DNA of 64,000 nt from UBA4416 sp035439445 (lineage in GTDB: Bacteria > Bacteroidota > Bacteroidia > B-17B0 > Aurantibacillaceae): NCBI GenBank assembly GCA_035439445.1, contig DAORKG010000008.1:1-64000 (forward strand), given 5' to 3'. How positions within the stretch are numbered: the first letter of the stretch is position 1; each line of letters opens with the position of its first letter. Under the pieces are notes generated by a model. That model was not told the DNA's origin and did no database searches. It was given only the letters and a program-made list of their open reading frames with translations. A program made the position numbers and the translations under genes. Below, one piece after another: positions 1 to 8,039 of this stretch.

Positions 1-60
1 CAAGCAGAAACAGTAGTGTTTCAAACCGCTACTAAGCCTGCACGCAATCCGTTAGAGTTA

Positions 61-780
61 ATGCTAGAAAGAACACTATACATAATTCTAATTTTTAGTT
101 TCAAATTATCGTTTGGGCAATTTTCCGACTCCTTAATTTTGCAATGTTATAACCAAGAAGTCTACGACTTTAATTTTTTTCAAAAAAATAAAATACAGCA
201 GGTAGACCACTATGTTCAAAACGGTGCCAACGCCAAAGACAAATATTTAGAATATTCATTGATATACAACAAAGAAAACAACACAATAACAAAACGACTA
301 AGAACAGGATCTGAAGACTTATACAAAGAAGGCGTGTATGGACACCCAATAATTTGTTTAGACCGAAACGACGATTCTAGTTGCATAGACAACCAGAAAT
401 ACAATTCCAAAGGAAAAATAGTTATAGACGGAAATCATACAATTAAATATGACTCATTAGATAGAATGACTTATATTATTGACACAACACAGAATAAATC
501 AAATTACTACAGAGAAATATTATTTAATTACAACTCAGATAAATTAGCTAGTAGAATTGAATTAATGTATTACAAAACGGCGCTTAAAGACAAATTAATC
601 TATAATTATTATTATAAATCCTCGACAAATTTTGGCTATAACATTACATACCCAGACAATTGGGTAAAATCAATCACTAAAAAAGAGTATATAATTAATG
701 AGCATCAGCTAGAAATAATAAGCTACCTTAATGACAACATTGTATCAAAGGAAATTGACATAATTGTAAAAAAGCACTAG
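61..780 (+). CDS. Secreted protein of unknown function
   Basis: I do not recognise this protein. The frame is open upstream, but the ATG at 61 gives a good signal peptide (MLERTLYIILIFSFKLSFGQ, about 20 residues), so I start it there and get 239 residues. The mature part is rich in Tyr, Asn and Lys. It contains a stretch reading IKYDSLDRMTYI near the middle that resembles YD/RHS-type beta-strand repeats, but one such piece is not enough for a family call. It is probably periplasmic or surface-exposed. The next gene starts 23 bases downstream in the same direction, and both belong to a run of short, poorly conserved-looking genes. No promoter is visible because the window starts 60 bases upstream. 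Confidence 0.65.
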   Translation: MLERTLYIILIFSFKLSFGQFSDSLILQCYNQEVYDFNFFQKNKIQQVDHYVQNGANAKDKYLEYSLIYNKENNTITKRLRTGSEDLYKEGVYGHPIICLDRNDDSSCIDNQKYNSKGKIVIDGNHTIKYDSLDRMTYIIDTTQNKSNYYREILFNYNSDKLASRIELMYYKTALKDKLIYNYYYKSSTNFGYNITYPDNWVKSITKKEYIINEHQLEIISYLNDNIVSKEIDIIVKKH

Positions 781-803
781 GCACTAACAAGTACAAACAA
801 ACT

Positions 804-1298
804 ATGAGGCACATATTTTATCTAACAATACTATTAGTATTATCCGCTTGTGACACAAAAACAAATACTCAATATTATAATCTTGCGTGCGACGAGGAAG
901 AAAAGGGAAATTTAGCACAAGCAATTAAATTTCTTGACAAAGCTCTTGAGAAAAAACCATCCGATATTGAAGCATTAAACAACCGTGGTTTTGATTACCT
1001 GTTACTAAAACAATACGATAAAGCAAAAGCAAATTTCGGCAGAATGATAGAACTTGATAGAAATTGTCCAGGTGCTTATTATGCTTTAGGTTACTTAAAT
1101 TATGAATTAGAAAATTACAAAGCTGCATTAGGATGTTTTGAGAAAGCAATACAAATTAAAGGCGGTGGTCCACTATTTGTAGAATATGTACCTAACAGTT
1201 TTACTGACCCACCATTTTCAAAAGACGCACCGGCTAAACTTCTTGTTCAATATAAAGAGCTAGCCATGGAGAAAATAAAATCTAAAAATAAACAATAA
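804..1298 (+). CDS. TPR-repeat lipoprotein
   Basis: A 164-residue lipoprotein. The signal peptide ends in a lipobox (LVLSAC, Cys16), so the mature protein should be anchored to a membrane on the periplasmic side. Residues about 23-125 form three tetratricopeptide repeats, with typical pieces such as AIKFLDKALEKKPSDIEALN, YDKAKANFGRMIELD and YKAALGCFEKAIQI. TPRs build a helical scaffold that binds other proteins; the partner is unknown. The C-terminal 40 residues fall outside the repeats and are basic. The gene follows the preceding secreted protein closely and may share its transcript. Confidence 0.8.
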   Translation: MRHIFYLTILLVLSACDTKTNTQYYNLACDEEEKGNLAQAIKFLDKALEKKPSDIEALNNRGFDYLLLKQYDKAKANFGRMIELDRNCPGAYYALGYLNYELENYKAALGCFEKAIQIKGGGPLFVEYVPNSFTDPPFSKDAPAKLLVQYKELAMEKIKSKNKQ

Positions 1299-1386
1299 AT
1301 AGCCACATGAGCAGTTTTTAATTTTGTGGCAATTAGAACCTATATTAGAAATTACAAGTAATAAATGTATAATTAAAACAAAAACA

Positions 1387-1566
1387 TTGATAAAATACAT
1401 CTATCTAATATTTATCATTCTAAAATTTTCTTCAACATCTATTGCTTGTAGATGTTTAAATGTTAAATCTTTTTTTCAACTCACAGACCAAAGCGATCTT
1501 GTAGCATTAGTAAAAGTCAAAAACTTTTCCAACCTTGATAAAGACAATCTTAAAAGTAATTACTAA
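1387..1566 (+). pseudogene. Truncated TIMP/NTR-like secreted protein fragment
   Basis: A 59-codon reading frame from a TTG at 1387; the frame has no ATG start. It encodes a hydrophobic signal peptide, then a mature end beginning CRCLNVKSFFQLTDQSDLVA. A Cys-X-Cys right after signal cleavage, followed by a segment with the sense 'F..tDqsDLVa.vKV', resembles the start of TIMP/netrin-like secreted domains, which usually read on as 'LVFiGKV'. Such domains are more than 100 residues, but here translation stops after about 38 mature residues. No continuation in another frame is evident before the next gene at 1595. I read it as a gene remnant; a genuine short peptide is possible. The family link is inferred from this short motif only. 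Confidence 0.45.
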
Positions 1567-1594
1567 AAACAATCATCCATAAGAATAAAGATAA

Positions 1595-2143
1595 ATGGAC
1601 AAAAAATTAATTTTCACCTGCCTGATAACTGGAATTATTACCACGGTAGTATCAGGGTTACTTTTTCTTTCAGGTGTTTTTTTATTTTCATTGCTGGGTA
1701 CGTTTTTTATTCCTGGGCTTTTATTTGGGCTTGTAGTATCAACGTATTTTAATGATGGAGAAAGTACGCATAGATTCATATTCACAATTATATGCTCTAT
1801 TATTTATCTTTTTTCAGCATTTATTACTTTTTATTTAAACGCTGCAACAAATTATATTGTATTAGCATTTTATAGTACGCTAACGTTGCCCTTAATTACT
1901 TTGTTATTTGATAGTTTAATCAAAAAATTAGAAAACAAAAAAAAATCCTTAACCATTGCTTTAATAGGTGGCTTCTTCTCTGGAATAATCATATATGCTT
2001 TATTACACTTCATTAGATTAAGCAACATTATTAATTTTCAAGGAGAAAATGGCGCCTTTGCTGAGACTATTACTCAATTACTCATATTTCCTTTTTGGCA
2101 AACATTTTTCGCATTCACCATAAAACTTAAAAACAAAGGGTAA
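1595..2143 (+). CDS. Small integral membrane protein, unknown function
   Basis: A 182-residue protein that is almost entirely hydrophobic, with about five membrane-spanning segments (roughly residues 5-30, 33-50, 58-80, 84-107 and 120-142, with a last one near 158-175). Short basic loops such as KKLENKKKS lie between them. There are no conserved catalytic or transport motifs I recognise. It begins 28 bases after the broken TIMP-like fragment and is followed 47 bases later by a lipoprotein gene on the same strand. Codon use and AT content match the neighbouring small genes. Confidence 0.6.
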   Translation: MDKKLIFTCLITGIITTVVSGLLFLSGVFLFSLLGTFFIPGLLFGLVVSTYFNDGESTHRFIFTIICSIIYLFSAFITFYLNAATNYIVLAFYSTLTLPLITLLFDSLIKKLENKKKSLTIALIGGFFSGIIIYALLHFIRLSNIINFQGENGAFAETITQLLIFPFWQTFFAFTIKLKNKG

Positions 2144-2190
2144 AACCCAAAACCGCAAAAAAGTGGCGCTAAAATTAAACAATAAAGACT

Positions 2191-2694
2191 ATGAAAATAA
2201 CAATTATAGGTTTTTTAATTCTGATCTCTCTTTACAGTTGTACTAACAACTCTGAAGCATCCAAGCAGATTAATTTGCATTATGATGATTCAATCAATAA
2301 GGCTATAGAGAAACAAATGGAAGAAGAAAAAATTGCTTGTGAAAAATTATTGAAAGACACAACCTATAAAAATTTATTTAGTGCATTTTGCCCTGGCGAC
2401 ACAATGTCTACACCTATGCTCTGTTCGTTTAAGAAACTACCCTTTGATACAGTTATTACAAAAACGAGAGACACAATGATCTATTCATTTAAAGTTTCAA
2501 ATATATGCTGTAGTAAATATTATGCTAATTATAAAATAAATGCTGACACACTAATATTATTCTACAATTACTGCGGCAACGAATGTGACTGTGATTGCGA
2601 TTACCATTTAAAATTTAAGGTGCCTACTAAAAAATACAACTATAAATATGTTGTTTTTAGAACAGACCAAGAACCTAAGGGCTTTACACAATAA
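2191..2694 (+). CDS. Cys-rich lipoprotein of unknown function
   Basis: A 167-residue lipoprotein with a clear signal peptide and lipobox (SLYSC, Cys17). The mature part starts with an acidic, lysine-rich helix (about residues 30-60) and later holds a dense cysteine patch, FYNYCGNECDCDCDYHL, plus paired Cys (NICCSKYY). The clustering suggests disulfides or metal binding, but I know no family with this pattern and do not assign a function. It is the last gene of the AT-rich small-gene cluster; the next 298 bases carry no open frame. Confidence 0.65.
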   Translation: MKITIIGFLILISLYSCTNNSEASKQINLHYDDSINKAIEKQMEEEKIACEKLLKDTTYKNLFSAFCPGDTMSTPMLCSFKKLPFDTVITKTRDTMIYSFKVSNICCSKYYANYKINADTLILFYNYCGNECDCDCDYHLKFKVPTKKYNYKYVVFRTDQEPKGFTQ

Positions 2695-2754
2695 TATAAT
2701 CACACCACCTAAGCATCAACTTCACCTTCTATTAAAATTACGATAGTCAAAGCA

Positions 2755-2785
2755 TTTGCAAATGCCAACAAACATTTTATCTTTG
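2755..2785 (+). promoter_or_regulatory. Orphan Bacteroidota-type promoter
   Basis: TTTG at 2755-2758, then 19 bases, then TATCTTTG at 2778-2785. This is an exact match to the Bacteroidota vegetative consensus (TTTG-N19-21-TAnnTTTG). Transcription should start near 2791. No gene on this strand follows; the next plus-strand gene is prfA at 5552, behind a terminator. Confidence 0.6.
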
Positions 2786-2790
2786 TTTTA

Positions 2791-2977
2791 GCGTTTCGGT
2801 AGCAAAAGTTTCATCCAGATAACTATCGGGATAATCTGTAAACAAATGATAATTTGACAAATAATCAATTTTTAATATTGTATCTCTATAGAATTAAACT
2901 AAAATCAATTTAATTAGCATACCTATTTTTTGTTACCATAAAAAAATCCCCTTACGCACAACGTAAGGGGATTTTTC
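2791..2977 (+). ncRNA. Candidate small RNA
   Basis: The region between an exact-match promoter (2755-2785) and a strong hairpin with a U-tail (2942-2976) would give a transcript of about 185 nt. It contains no meaningful open frame: the ATG at about 2849 is followed by a stop two codons later. Possible internal pairing includes CGGTAG with CTATCG (one G-U), separated by about 20 bases. I recognise no known RNA family. Alternatively the promoter is a relic and the hairpin serves only the minus-strand OmpA gene. Confidence 0.4.
2942..2976. terminator. Bidirectional rho-independent terminator
   Basis: A perfect 15-bp stem (2942-2956 with 2962-2976) with the loop CACAA. It is flanked by A-run and T-run, so it works on both strands. 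It lies 16 bases after the stop codon of the minus-strand OmpA gene and would also end any plus-strand transcript from the promoter at 2755-2785. Confidence 0.9.
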
Positions 2978-2992
2978 AACTTTAAAGGAACT

Positions 2993-5401
2993 CTATTTTT
3001 TGTACTCAACTTTCATTTCAACACGTCTATTTTTCTGACGTCCTTCAGGTGTGTTATTATCCGCAATTGGCACTGTTTGTCCAAACCACTCTGCAATAAT
3101 CTTATCAGCAGCTACCCCTTTAGATACTAAGTACTTCTTAACAGCTTTAGCACGTTTTTCTGACAATAACATGTTTTTAGCTGCGTCACCTTGGTTATCT
3201 GTGTGACCAGATAATTTTAAAGTCCAATCAGCAGCATGTTCTTTCATTAACCTAGCTAAATCATTTAATGAAGGTAATGATACAGACTTAATGATATCTT
3301 TTCCAGTAGCGAATTCTAAACTAGAGAAAGCGCGCTCCAGAATTTTTTGCTCTTCCACTTTTAACACCGGAGCCGGAGGACATCCTTTTAATTCTTTCAA
3401 TCCAGGAGTAGTTACACAATCATCCTCTCTATCCACTACCCCATCTTTATCTGTATCAGGCCATGGACATCCTTTATTTTCAACTGCACCAGCAACATCA
3501 GGACAATTATCATCTTTATCCAAAACTGTATCACCATCCTTGTCTGGGCATCCTTTAAATTCTTTTGGTCCGTCAACATCAGGACAAGCGTCATATTTAT
3601 CCGGCGTTTTATCTCCGTCTCTATCAGGACATCCGAAAAATTCTGCTAAACCAGCCTCATCCGGACATTCATCTTCCTTATCAGTAATCTTATCTCCATC
3701 TCTATCGGGACAACCTTTAAATTCAACTAATCCTTTTTCATCCGGACAGCTATCTTCTAAATCCGTAATACCATCACCATCTTTGTCTGGACATCCTTGT
3801 AATTCTTTTGTTCCTGCTACATCTGGACACTTATCATCTTTATCCTGAATATGATCACCATCTTTATCAGGACAGCCCATAAATTCCCAAACACCCGGCA
3901 CATCTTTACATTGATCTTTTTTGTTTGAAATACCATCTTTGTCTTTATCTTTTGGTCGACCATAAGGCACCGGTATTTTCAACATCGCGTAAATATCAGC
4001 GCCATAAACTGTTTTTTGACCTACTAACGGAGCTAAATTTGTAGACCCAACAATAATTGGCCCTAAGCGCACAGCGGCACCGGTTCTAAATCCGTCCAAG
4101 AAATTATATTGAACAGGAATAAAAACACCAAACCATTTGTGATCCCAACGCGGTGTTAAAGTAATACTACTTATATCATGCACCTTGGTATCGTTCTTTT
4201 TAAATTGCATAGCAATAAATGGTGTAAGGTTCACGTAAACGTCTTTCCAAATTTGATAATCAATTTGAGCACTAAATGCAGTAGGTAAATTCATTTTATA
4301 AGATTGCCCTGCACCAAAATTACCATTAAAACGAGCTTTTAATGTATCATCAAACTCACCAACTGATTTAGGGCTAATTGGACGTAAGTTCCATAAAGTA
4401 ACATTTGCTGTGAAATCACCACTTGTAGCTCCTTTTTTAAATTTAATAGAACCTATGTCTGTTACAGATACTCCAACTTTTAATTTGTACTTGTTTTTGT
4501 CTTTTCTCCATAGATCTTTTTCCCCATCCATATCGTATTTATATTTCATATAGCTAGGACGCCATTCATACACAACTCCAAAATCAAAACCAACACCAGG
4601 GTAAGATTGACTGTAATCAAAAACCTTTGTTCCGGTATTTGCCTCCCCTAATTTAATATCTTTAAAAGCTAAATTATCTGAGTGGCCATAATTAACATCA
4701 GACTGAAAAATGGTTAAAGTATCCTTAGTTAAAAAGTTGTAATCCAAGTTCTTAACAAACATATAAGCCGATTGAATACCTTGTAATAATTTAACGGTCA
4801 CTCCCGCTTTTAGATAATGTTCGTTATCTTCTTTAATAACTCGCGCATATGTTAAACCGTATTCTGCCCAAGTCATTTCTTGGATACTTAAGTTTTTGTT
4901 GTTTAGGTTAGTAACCCATAATGACGGGTATTTAAATTCTTCATAAGCCAACTTCGCTAAATCCGGAGAAATCCCATCAATATTGATATAGTTTCTTACT
5001 GATGATGTAAAAGCTATAGCATTTTTTCGGTTGATTGGGATCATAAATGATGGTCCCATAATACGATTAGAGAAATAAATGCTTTTATTTCTATTGCTCA
5101 TTTTTTCACTTAAATACTTATCTGCAAACAATGTGTCATCAAACGCCGGAAAATTAGTTTTACCGTTGGCATCTTTACTTCTTTTAAAGGCATCTCTACT
5201 TACACCAATATAGTTGTTGTATGCTCCGATATTGATTCCAATTAAGTTCATATCAAATTTCATACGACCATCTACAATACTTGCAGGTTGTTGGTAAACT
5301 CCGGTTACACCAGCATAGTTACTCTGATTAAAACCTACAAAATCCTGAGAATGAGCAAAGTAAGAACAGGTAATTAAAGTAATTAATAAAAGTCTTTTCA
5401 T
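2993..5401 (-). CDS. OmpA-family outer membrane protein with DUF5723-like barrel and TSP type-3 repeats
   Basis: An 802-residue envelope protein with three parts. After a signal peptide (cleaved near Ser18), residues about 20-480 look like the DUF5723-type outer membrane beta-barrel domain common in Bacteroidota (start SQDFVGFNQSNYAGVTGVY). Residues about 485-676 hold seven tandem thrombospondin type-3 repeats of about 27 residues, each built as DxDGDxxxDxxDxCPDxxGxxExxGCP; these bind calcium. Residues about 690-802 are an OmpA C-terminal peptidoglycan-binding domain (LSGHTDNQGDAAKNMLLSEK and GRQKNRRVEMKV). The protein probably links outer membrane and cell wall. Related OmpA proteins serve gliding/T9SS machinery, but I see nothing that proves that here. 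It is monocistronic, with a -7 element at 5425-5432 and a strong terminator. Confidence 0.9.
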   Translation of the reverse strand: MKRLLLITLITCSYFAHSQDFVGFNQSNYAGVTGVYQQPASIVDGRMKFDMNLIGINIGAYNNYIGVSRDAFKRSKDANGKTNFPAFDDTLFADKYLSEKMSNRNKSIYFSNRIMGPSFMIPINRKNAIAFTSSVRNYINIDGISPDLAKLAYEEFKYPSLWVTNLNNKNLSIQEMTWAEYGLTYARVIKEDNEHYLKAGVTVKLLQGIQSAYMFVKNLDYNFLTKDTLTIFQSDVNYGHSDNLAFKDIKLGEANTGTKVFDYSQSYPGVGFDFGVVYEWRPSYMKYKYDMDGEKDLWRKDKNKYKLKVGVSVTDIGSIKFKKGATSGDFTANVTLWNLRPISPKSVGEFDDTLKARFNGNFGAGQSYKMNLPTAFSAQIDYQIWKDVYVNLTPFIAMQFKKNDTKVHDISSITLTPRWDHKWFGVFIPVQYNFLDGFRTGAAVRLGPIIVGSTNLAPLVGQKTVYGADIYAMLKIPVPYGRPKDKDKDGISNKKDQCKDVPGVWEFMGCPDKDGDHIQDKDDKCPDVAGTKELQGCPDKDGDGITDLEDSCPDEKGLVEFKGCPDRDGDKITDKEDECPDEAGLAEFFGCPDRDGDKTPDKYDACPDVDGPKEFKGCPDKDGDTVLDKDDNCPDVAGAVENKGCPWPDTDKDGVVDREDDCVTTPGLKELKGCPPAPVLKVEEQKILERAFSSLEFATGKDIIKSVSLPSLNDLARLMKEHAADWTLKLSGHTDNQGDAAKNMLLSEKRAKAVKKYLVSKGVAADKIIAEWFGQTVPIADNNTPEGRQKNRRVEMKVEYKK

Positions 5402-5424
5402 AAAGCACAGATTTGGTTAGAGGT

Positions 5425-5432
5425 CAAAAATA
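5425..5432 (-). promoter_or_regulatory. Putative -7 element for the OmpA gene
   Basis: On the minus strand this reads TATTTTTG, matching TAnnTTTG, 24 bases upstream of the OmpA ATG. No good -33 TTTG lies at the right distance, so support is moderate. Confidence 0.4.
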
Positions 5433-5525
5433 ATCTATTTTATCTTATGGCATGTCTTTTACAAAATTTATCCAGTAAATTTAACAAAAGTGTCGGCGAA
5501 AAATATGCAATACCATTACATTTAG

Positions 5526-5533
5526 TATCTTCG
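5526..5533 (+). promoter_or_regulatory. Putative -7 element for prfA
   Basis: TATCTTCG, one mismatch from TAnnTTTG, lies 18 bases upstream of the prfA start chosen here. It sits inside the upstream open extension of the reading frame, which supports the shorter start at 5552. Confidence 0.4.
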
Positions 5534-5551
5534 CGCTTTGTTTACAAAAAT

Positions 5552-6622
5552 ATGTTAGAGAAACTAGAAGAAATTAAAAGAAGGTATACTGATGTGGAGG
5601 CAAAATTGGGAGACCCAAGTGTAATTGCCGATATGCGCTTATTTAAAAAATTAAATATAGAATACAAAGGTCTACAACCAATTGTGGAGGCTTACTACAA
5701 ATACAAACAAATTACCGATAATATTAATGGAGCCAAAGAGGTTTTAGCAACAGAAAAAGATAAAGACTTTTTGGATATGGCTAAAGCAGAACTGGAAGAA
5801 AACCGAGCTGCTGAAGAAAAATTAGCAGAAGAAATCAGAATGCTGTTAATTCCTAAAGACCCGGAAGATGCTAAAAACTGCACCATGGAAATTAGAGGAG
5901 GAACAGGTGGTGATGAAGCTGCAATTTTTGCCGGAGATTTATTTGACATGTATCGCCGTTATTGCGAAATCAAAGGCTTTCAATTAGAGGTAGTAGACGA
6001 AAGTCCGGGTTCGATGGGTGGCTACAAAGAAATTGTATTTAATGTAAAAGGCGAAAATGCCTTTGGAACCATGAAGTTTGAAAGTGGTGTTCACCGTGTG
6101 CAACGTGTGCCGGCTACTGAAGCTGCAGGTCGTGTGCATACATCTGCTGCTACCGTAGCTGTTTTACCGGAAGCCGAAGAATGGGATATTGAAATTAAAC
6201 CACAGGATATTGAAATGGCAACTGCACGTTCTGGTGGTGCCGGTGGACAAAATGTAAATAAGGTTGAATCGAAAGTAATTTTAACTCACAAACCATCGGG
6301 AATTGTGGTTACGTGTCAAACACAACGTAACCAGTTAGGAAACAGAGAGAAAGCGATGGAAATGTTACGTGCTAAATTATACGATTTAGAATATCAGAAA
6401 CGATTAGCTGAAACTACAAGCCGTAGAAAAAGTATGGTGAGTAGCGGTGACCGTTCAGAAAAAATCAGAACATATAACTATCCTCAAAACCGCATTACCG
6501 ATCATAGAATTGGCTTAACTTTATACAATCTTACTGATTTCACAAACGGCTATATCCAACAAATGATTGATGCCTTACAGTTTGCTGAAAACGCAGAGCG
6601 ATTGAAAGAAGGAGGACTATAA
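5552..6622 (+). CDS. prfA: Peptide chain release factor 1
   Basis: Release factor RF1, which recognises UAA and UAG in the ribosomal A site and triggers peptidyl-tRNA hydrolysis. The open frame extends to 5447, but the ATG at 5552 (MLEKLEEIKRRY) gives 356 residues, the usual RF1 length, and the extra 35 residues look non-coding and cover a likely -7 element. The stop-codon-reading tripeptide is PAT (residues 187-189, in HRVQRVPATEAAGRVHTS), which marks RF1 rather than RF2. The catalytic GGQ is at 231-233 (RSGGAGGQNVNKVES). It is followed by pyrF after 75 bases that contain an inverted repeat. Confidence 0.97.
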   Translation: MLEKLEEIKRRYTDVEAKLGDPSVIADMRLFKKLNIEYKGLQPIVEAYYKYKQITDNINGAKEVLATEKDKDFLDMAKAELEENRAAEEKLAEEIRMLLIPKDPEDAKNCTMEIRGGTGGDEAAIFAGDLFDMYRRYCEIKGFQLEVVDESPGSMGGYKEIVFNVKGENAFGTMKFESGVHRVQRVPATEAAGRVHTSAATVAVLPEAEEWDIEIKPQDIEMATARSGGAGGQNVNKVESKVILTHKPSGIVVTCQTQRNQLGNREKAMEMLRAKLYDLEYQKRLAETTSRRKSMVSSGDRSEKIRTYNYPQNRITDHRIGLTLYNLTDFTNGYIQQMIDALQFAENAERLKEGGL

Positions 6623-6641
6623 TGTGGCAATAAGACAATTA

Positions 6642-6687
6642 GTTAATGAGTCAATTAATTGTCACATTGTCGAATTGACTAATTAAC
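6642..6687. repeat. Inverted repeat between prfA and pyrF
   Basis: Arms 6642-6656 and 6673-6687 are complementary over 15 bp with one mismatch. A competing 8-bp pair (GACAATTA at 6634-6641 with TAATTGTC at 6656-6663) overlaps the left arm. There is no T-run, so this is not a classical terminator; it may be a dispersed AT-rich repeat or an RNA switch ahead of pyrF. Confidence 0.55.
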
Positions 6688-6697
6688 AAATTAAATT

Positions 6698-7510
6698 ATG
6701 ACACGAGCTGAATTAATAAAAGAAATACAAACCAAAAAAACATTTTTGTGTGTTGGTTTAGACCCTGATATTGATAAACTTCCAAAGTTTTTATTAGAAG
6801 AAGACGATCCTATTTTTGAATTTAATCGTCAGATTATAGACTCAACTGCAGAGTATTGTGTTGCATTTAAGCCAAATACAGCTTTTTACGAAGCTTATGG
6901 TTTAAGTGGATTAACCAGCTTAGAAAAAACTATAAAGTATATTAAACAAAATTACCCATCGCATTTTTTGATTGCCGATGCTAAACGTGGAGATATTGGG
7001 AACACATCCACTATGTACGCTAAAGCTTTTTTTAACCGTTTGCATGCAGATGCCATTACTGTTGCTCCATACATGGGTAGTGATTCGGTAAAACCATTTT
7101 TAGGATTTGATGGAAAATGGGCCATTGTTTTAGGATTAACGTCAAACGAAGGTGCAAAAGATTTTCAATTAGATGAAGGTAAAAATGAACCTTTGTATAA
7201 ACACGTATTAAGAACCTCAAGTCAATGGGGAAACGCTGATAATATGATGTATGTTATTGGTGCAACCAAAGCTGATATGTTTGATGATGTGAGAGTTATT
7301 ATTCCAAATCATTTTCTATTGGTGCCAGGAGTTGGAGCTCAAGGAGGAAGTTTAGCAGATGTGTGCAAACATGGATTAATTAAAAATGACATTGGTTTAT
7401 TAATAAACTCATCACGAGCAATTATTTTTGCATCAAATGGCGAAGATTTTGCTGAGGCTGCAGCCAGAGAAGCAAAAAAAGTAGCTAATGAAATGTCTAC
7501 CTATTTTTAA
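6698..7510 (+). CDS. pyrF: Orotidine 5'-phosphate decarboxylase
   Basis: OMP decarboxylase, the last step of de novo UMP synthesis. It is 270 residues, the length of the longer subfamily found in Bacteroidota and Actinobacteria. The catalytic Asp-Lys-Asp array is in IADAKRGDIGNTSTMYAK (Asp94, Lys96, Asp99). Substrate contacts are suggested by the N-terminal FLCVGLDPD and the phosphate-loop piece LVPGVGAQGG. Translation from the ATG at 6698 fits the family start. It is followed after 13 bases by a rhodanese-like lipoprotein gene, probably on the same transcript but without an obvious pathway link. Confidence 0.96.
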   Translation: MTRAELIKEIQTKKTFLCVGLDPDIDKLPKFLLEEDDPIFEFNRQIIDSTAEYCVAFKPNTAFYEAYGLSGLTSLEKTIKYIKQNYPSHFLIADAKRGDIGNTSTMYAKAFFNRLHADAITVAPYMGSDSVKPFLGFDGKWAIVLGLTSNEGAKDFQLDEGKNEPLYKHVLRTSSQWGNADNMMYVIGATKADMFDDVRVIIPNHFLLVPGVGAQGGSLADVCKHGLIKNDIGLLINSSRAIIFASNGEDFAEAAAREAKKVANEMSTYF

Positions 7511-7523
7511 ACCTACTTAGTTA

Positions 7524-7916
7524 ATGCGATTTATCATAATTATAACCGCTTTATCTTTTATAGGTTGTAATTCATGGAAGCATGGTAAGAATTTTAACTA
7601 TTCAGATCTTACTTTTTCCGATTTTAATAAAGCTCTAAAGTCAGATAGTAATTATATTATTTTGGATGTGCGAACTCCTAAAGAATATCGCCATGGACAT
7701 ATGAAAAATGCTGTAAATGTGAGTTATTTTGGTAGTGTTTTTACCGACAGTATTAAAAAATTAGACAGAAACAAAACAGTCTACATGTACTGCCAAACTC
7801 AACATCGCAGCCCTTTAGCCTCTAAAAAAATGAAGAAACTGGGATTCAGAAAGATCATAGACTTAAAAGGAGGCTTTATGAAGTGGGAAAATAATCAAAT
7901 GCCTATTGAGAAATAA
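7524..7916 (+). CDS. Rhodanese-like lipoprotein
   Basis: A 130-residue single-domain rhodanese (sulfurtransferase fold) carried on a lipoprotein signal (SFIGC, Cys15), so it acts outside the cytoplasm. The fold markers are ILDVRTPKEYRHGHMKNAVN (residues about 46-65) and the active loop CQTQHRSPLASKKMKKLGF, with Cys90 as the persulfide-forming residue and Arg95 closing a C-X4-R loop. The loop composition (QTQH) differs from the usual CRSGxRS, so the substrate is open. The C-terminal LKGGFMKWE is also typical. It is downstream of pyrF, with no terminator between them. Confidence 0.88.
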   Translation: MRFIIIITALSFIGCNSWKHGKNFNYSDLTFSDFNKALKSDSNYIILDVRTPKEYRHGHMKNAVNVSYFGSVFTDSIKKLDRNKTVYMYCQTQHRSPLASKKMKKLGFRKIIDLKGGFMKWENNQMPIEK

Positions 7917-8006
7917 ATAAGCTTACACTTATCGCCCAAAAACCTCCAGTTATCAATTAAAGTTCACCAGATAATAAGTAAGTATCATATCCAGCTTTAT
8001 TAATAG

Positions 8007-8014
8007 TAAGTTTG
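8007..8014 (+). promoter_or_regulatory. Putative -7 element
   Basis: TAAGTTTG matches TAnnTTTG, 26 bases upstream of the ATG of the PKD-domain protein. No -33 TTTG is seen at the expected spacing. Confidence 0.35.
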
Positions 8015-8039
8015 TCATATAAAACCACTAAAACATTTT

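Noticed and set aside
780..2200. Possible integron gene-cassette array (short genes with small spacers)
   Set aside because: I looked for attC-like sites (GTTRRRY and RYYYAAC arms with a stem) in each spacer and found only weak inverted repeats such as GCCACA/TGTGGC at about 1303-1329, not a consistent site. No integrase is in view.
3291..3848. A 185-codon open frame opposite the OmpA/TSP3 gene, rich in Ser, Pro and Leu
   Set aside because: It lies wholly inside the seven TSP type-3 repeats and repeats with the same period, so it is the antisense image of a repetitive coding region, not a gene.
3473..3960. Tandem DNA repeat of about 81 bases
   Set aside because: It is the coding sequence of the TSP type-3 repeats in the OmpA protein and needs no other explanation.
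5447..5551. N-terminal extension of release factor 1 by 35 residues
   Set aside because: The extension does not look like RF1, covers a likely -7 element, and the ATG at 5552 gives the normal length.
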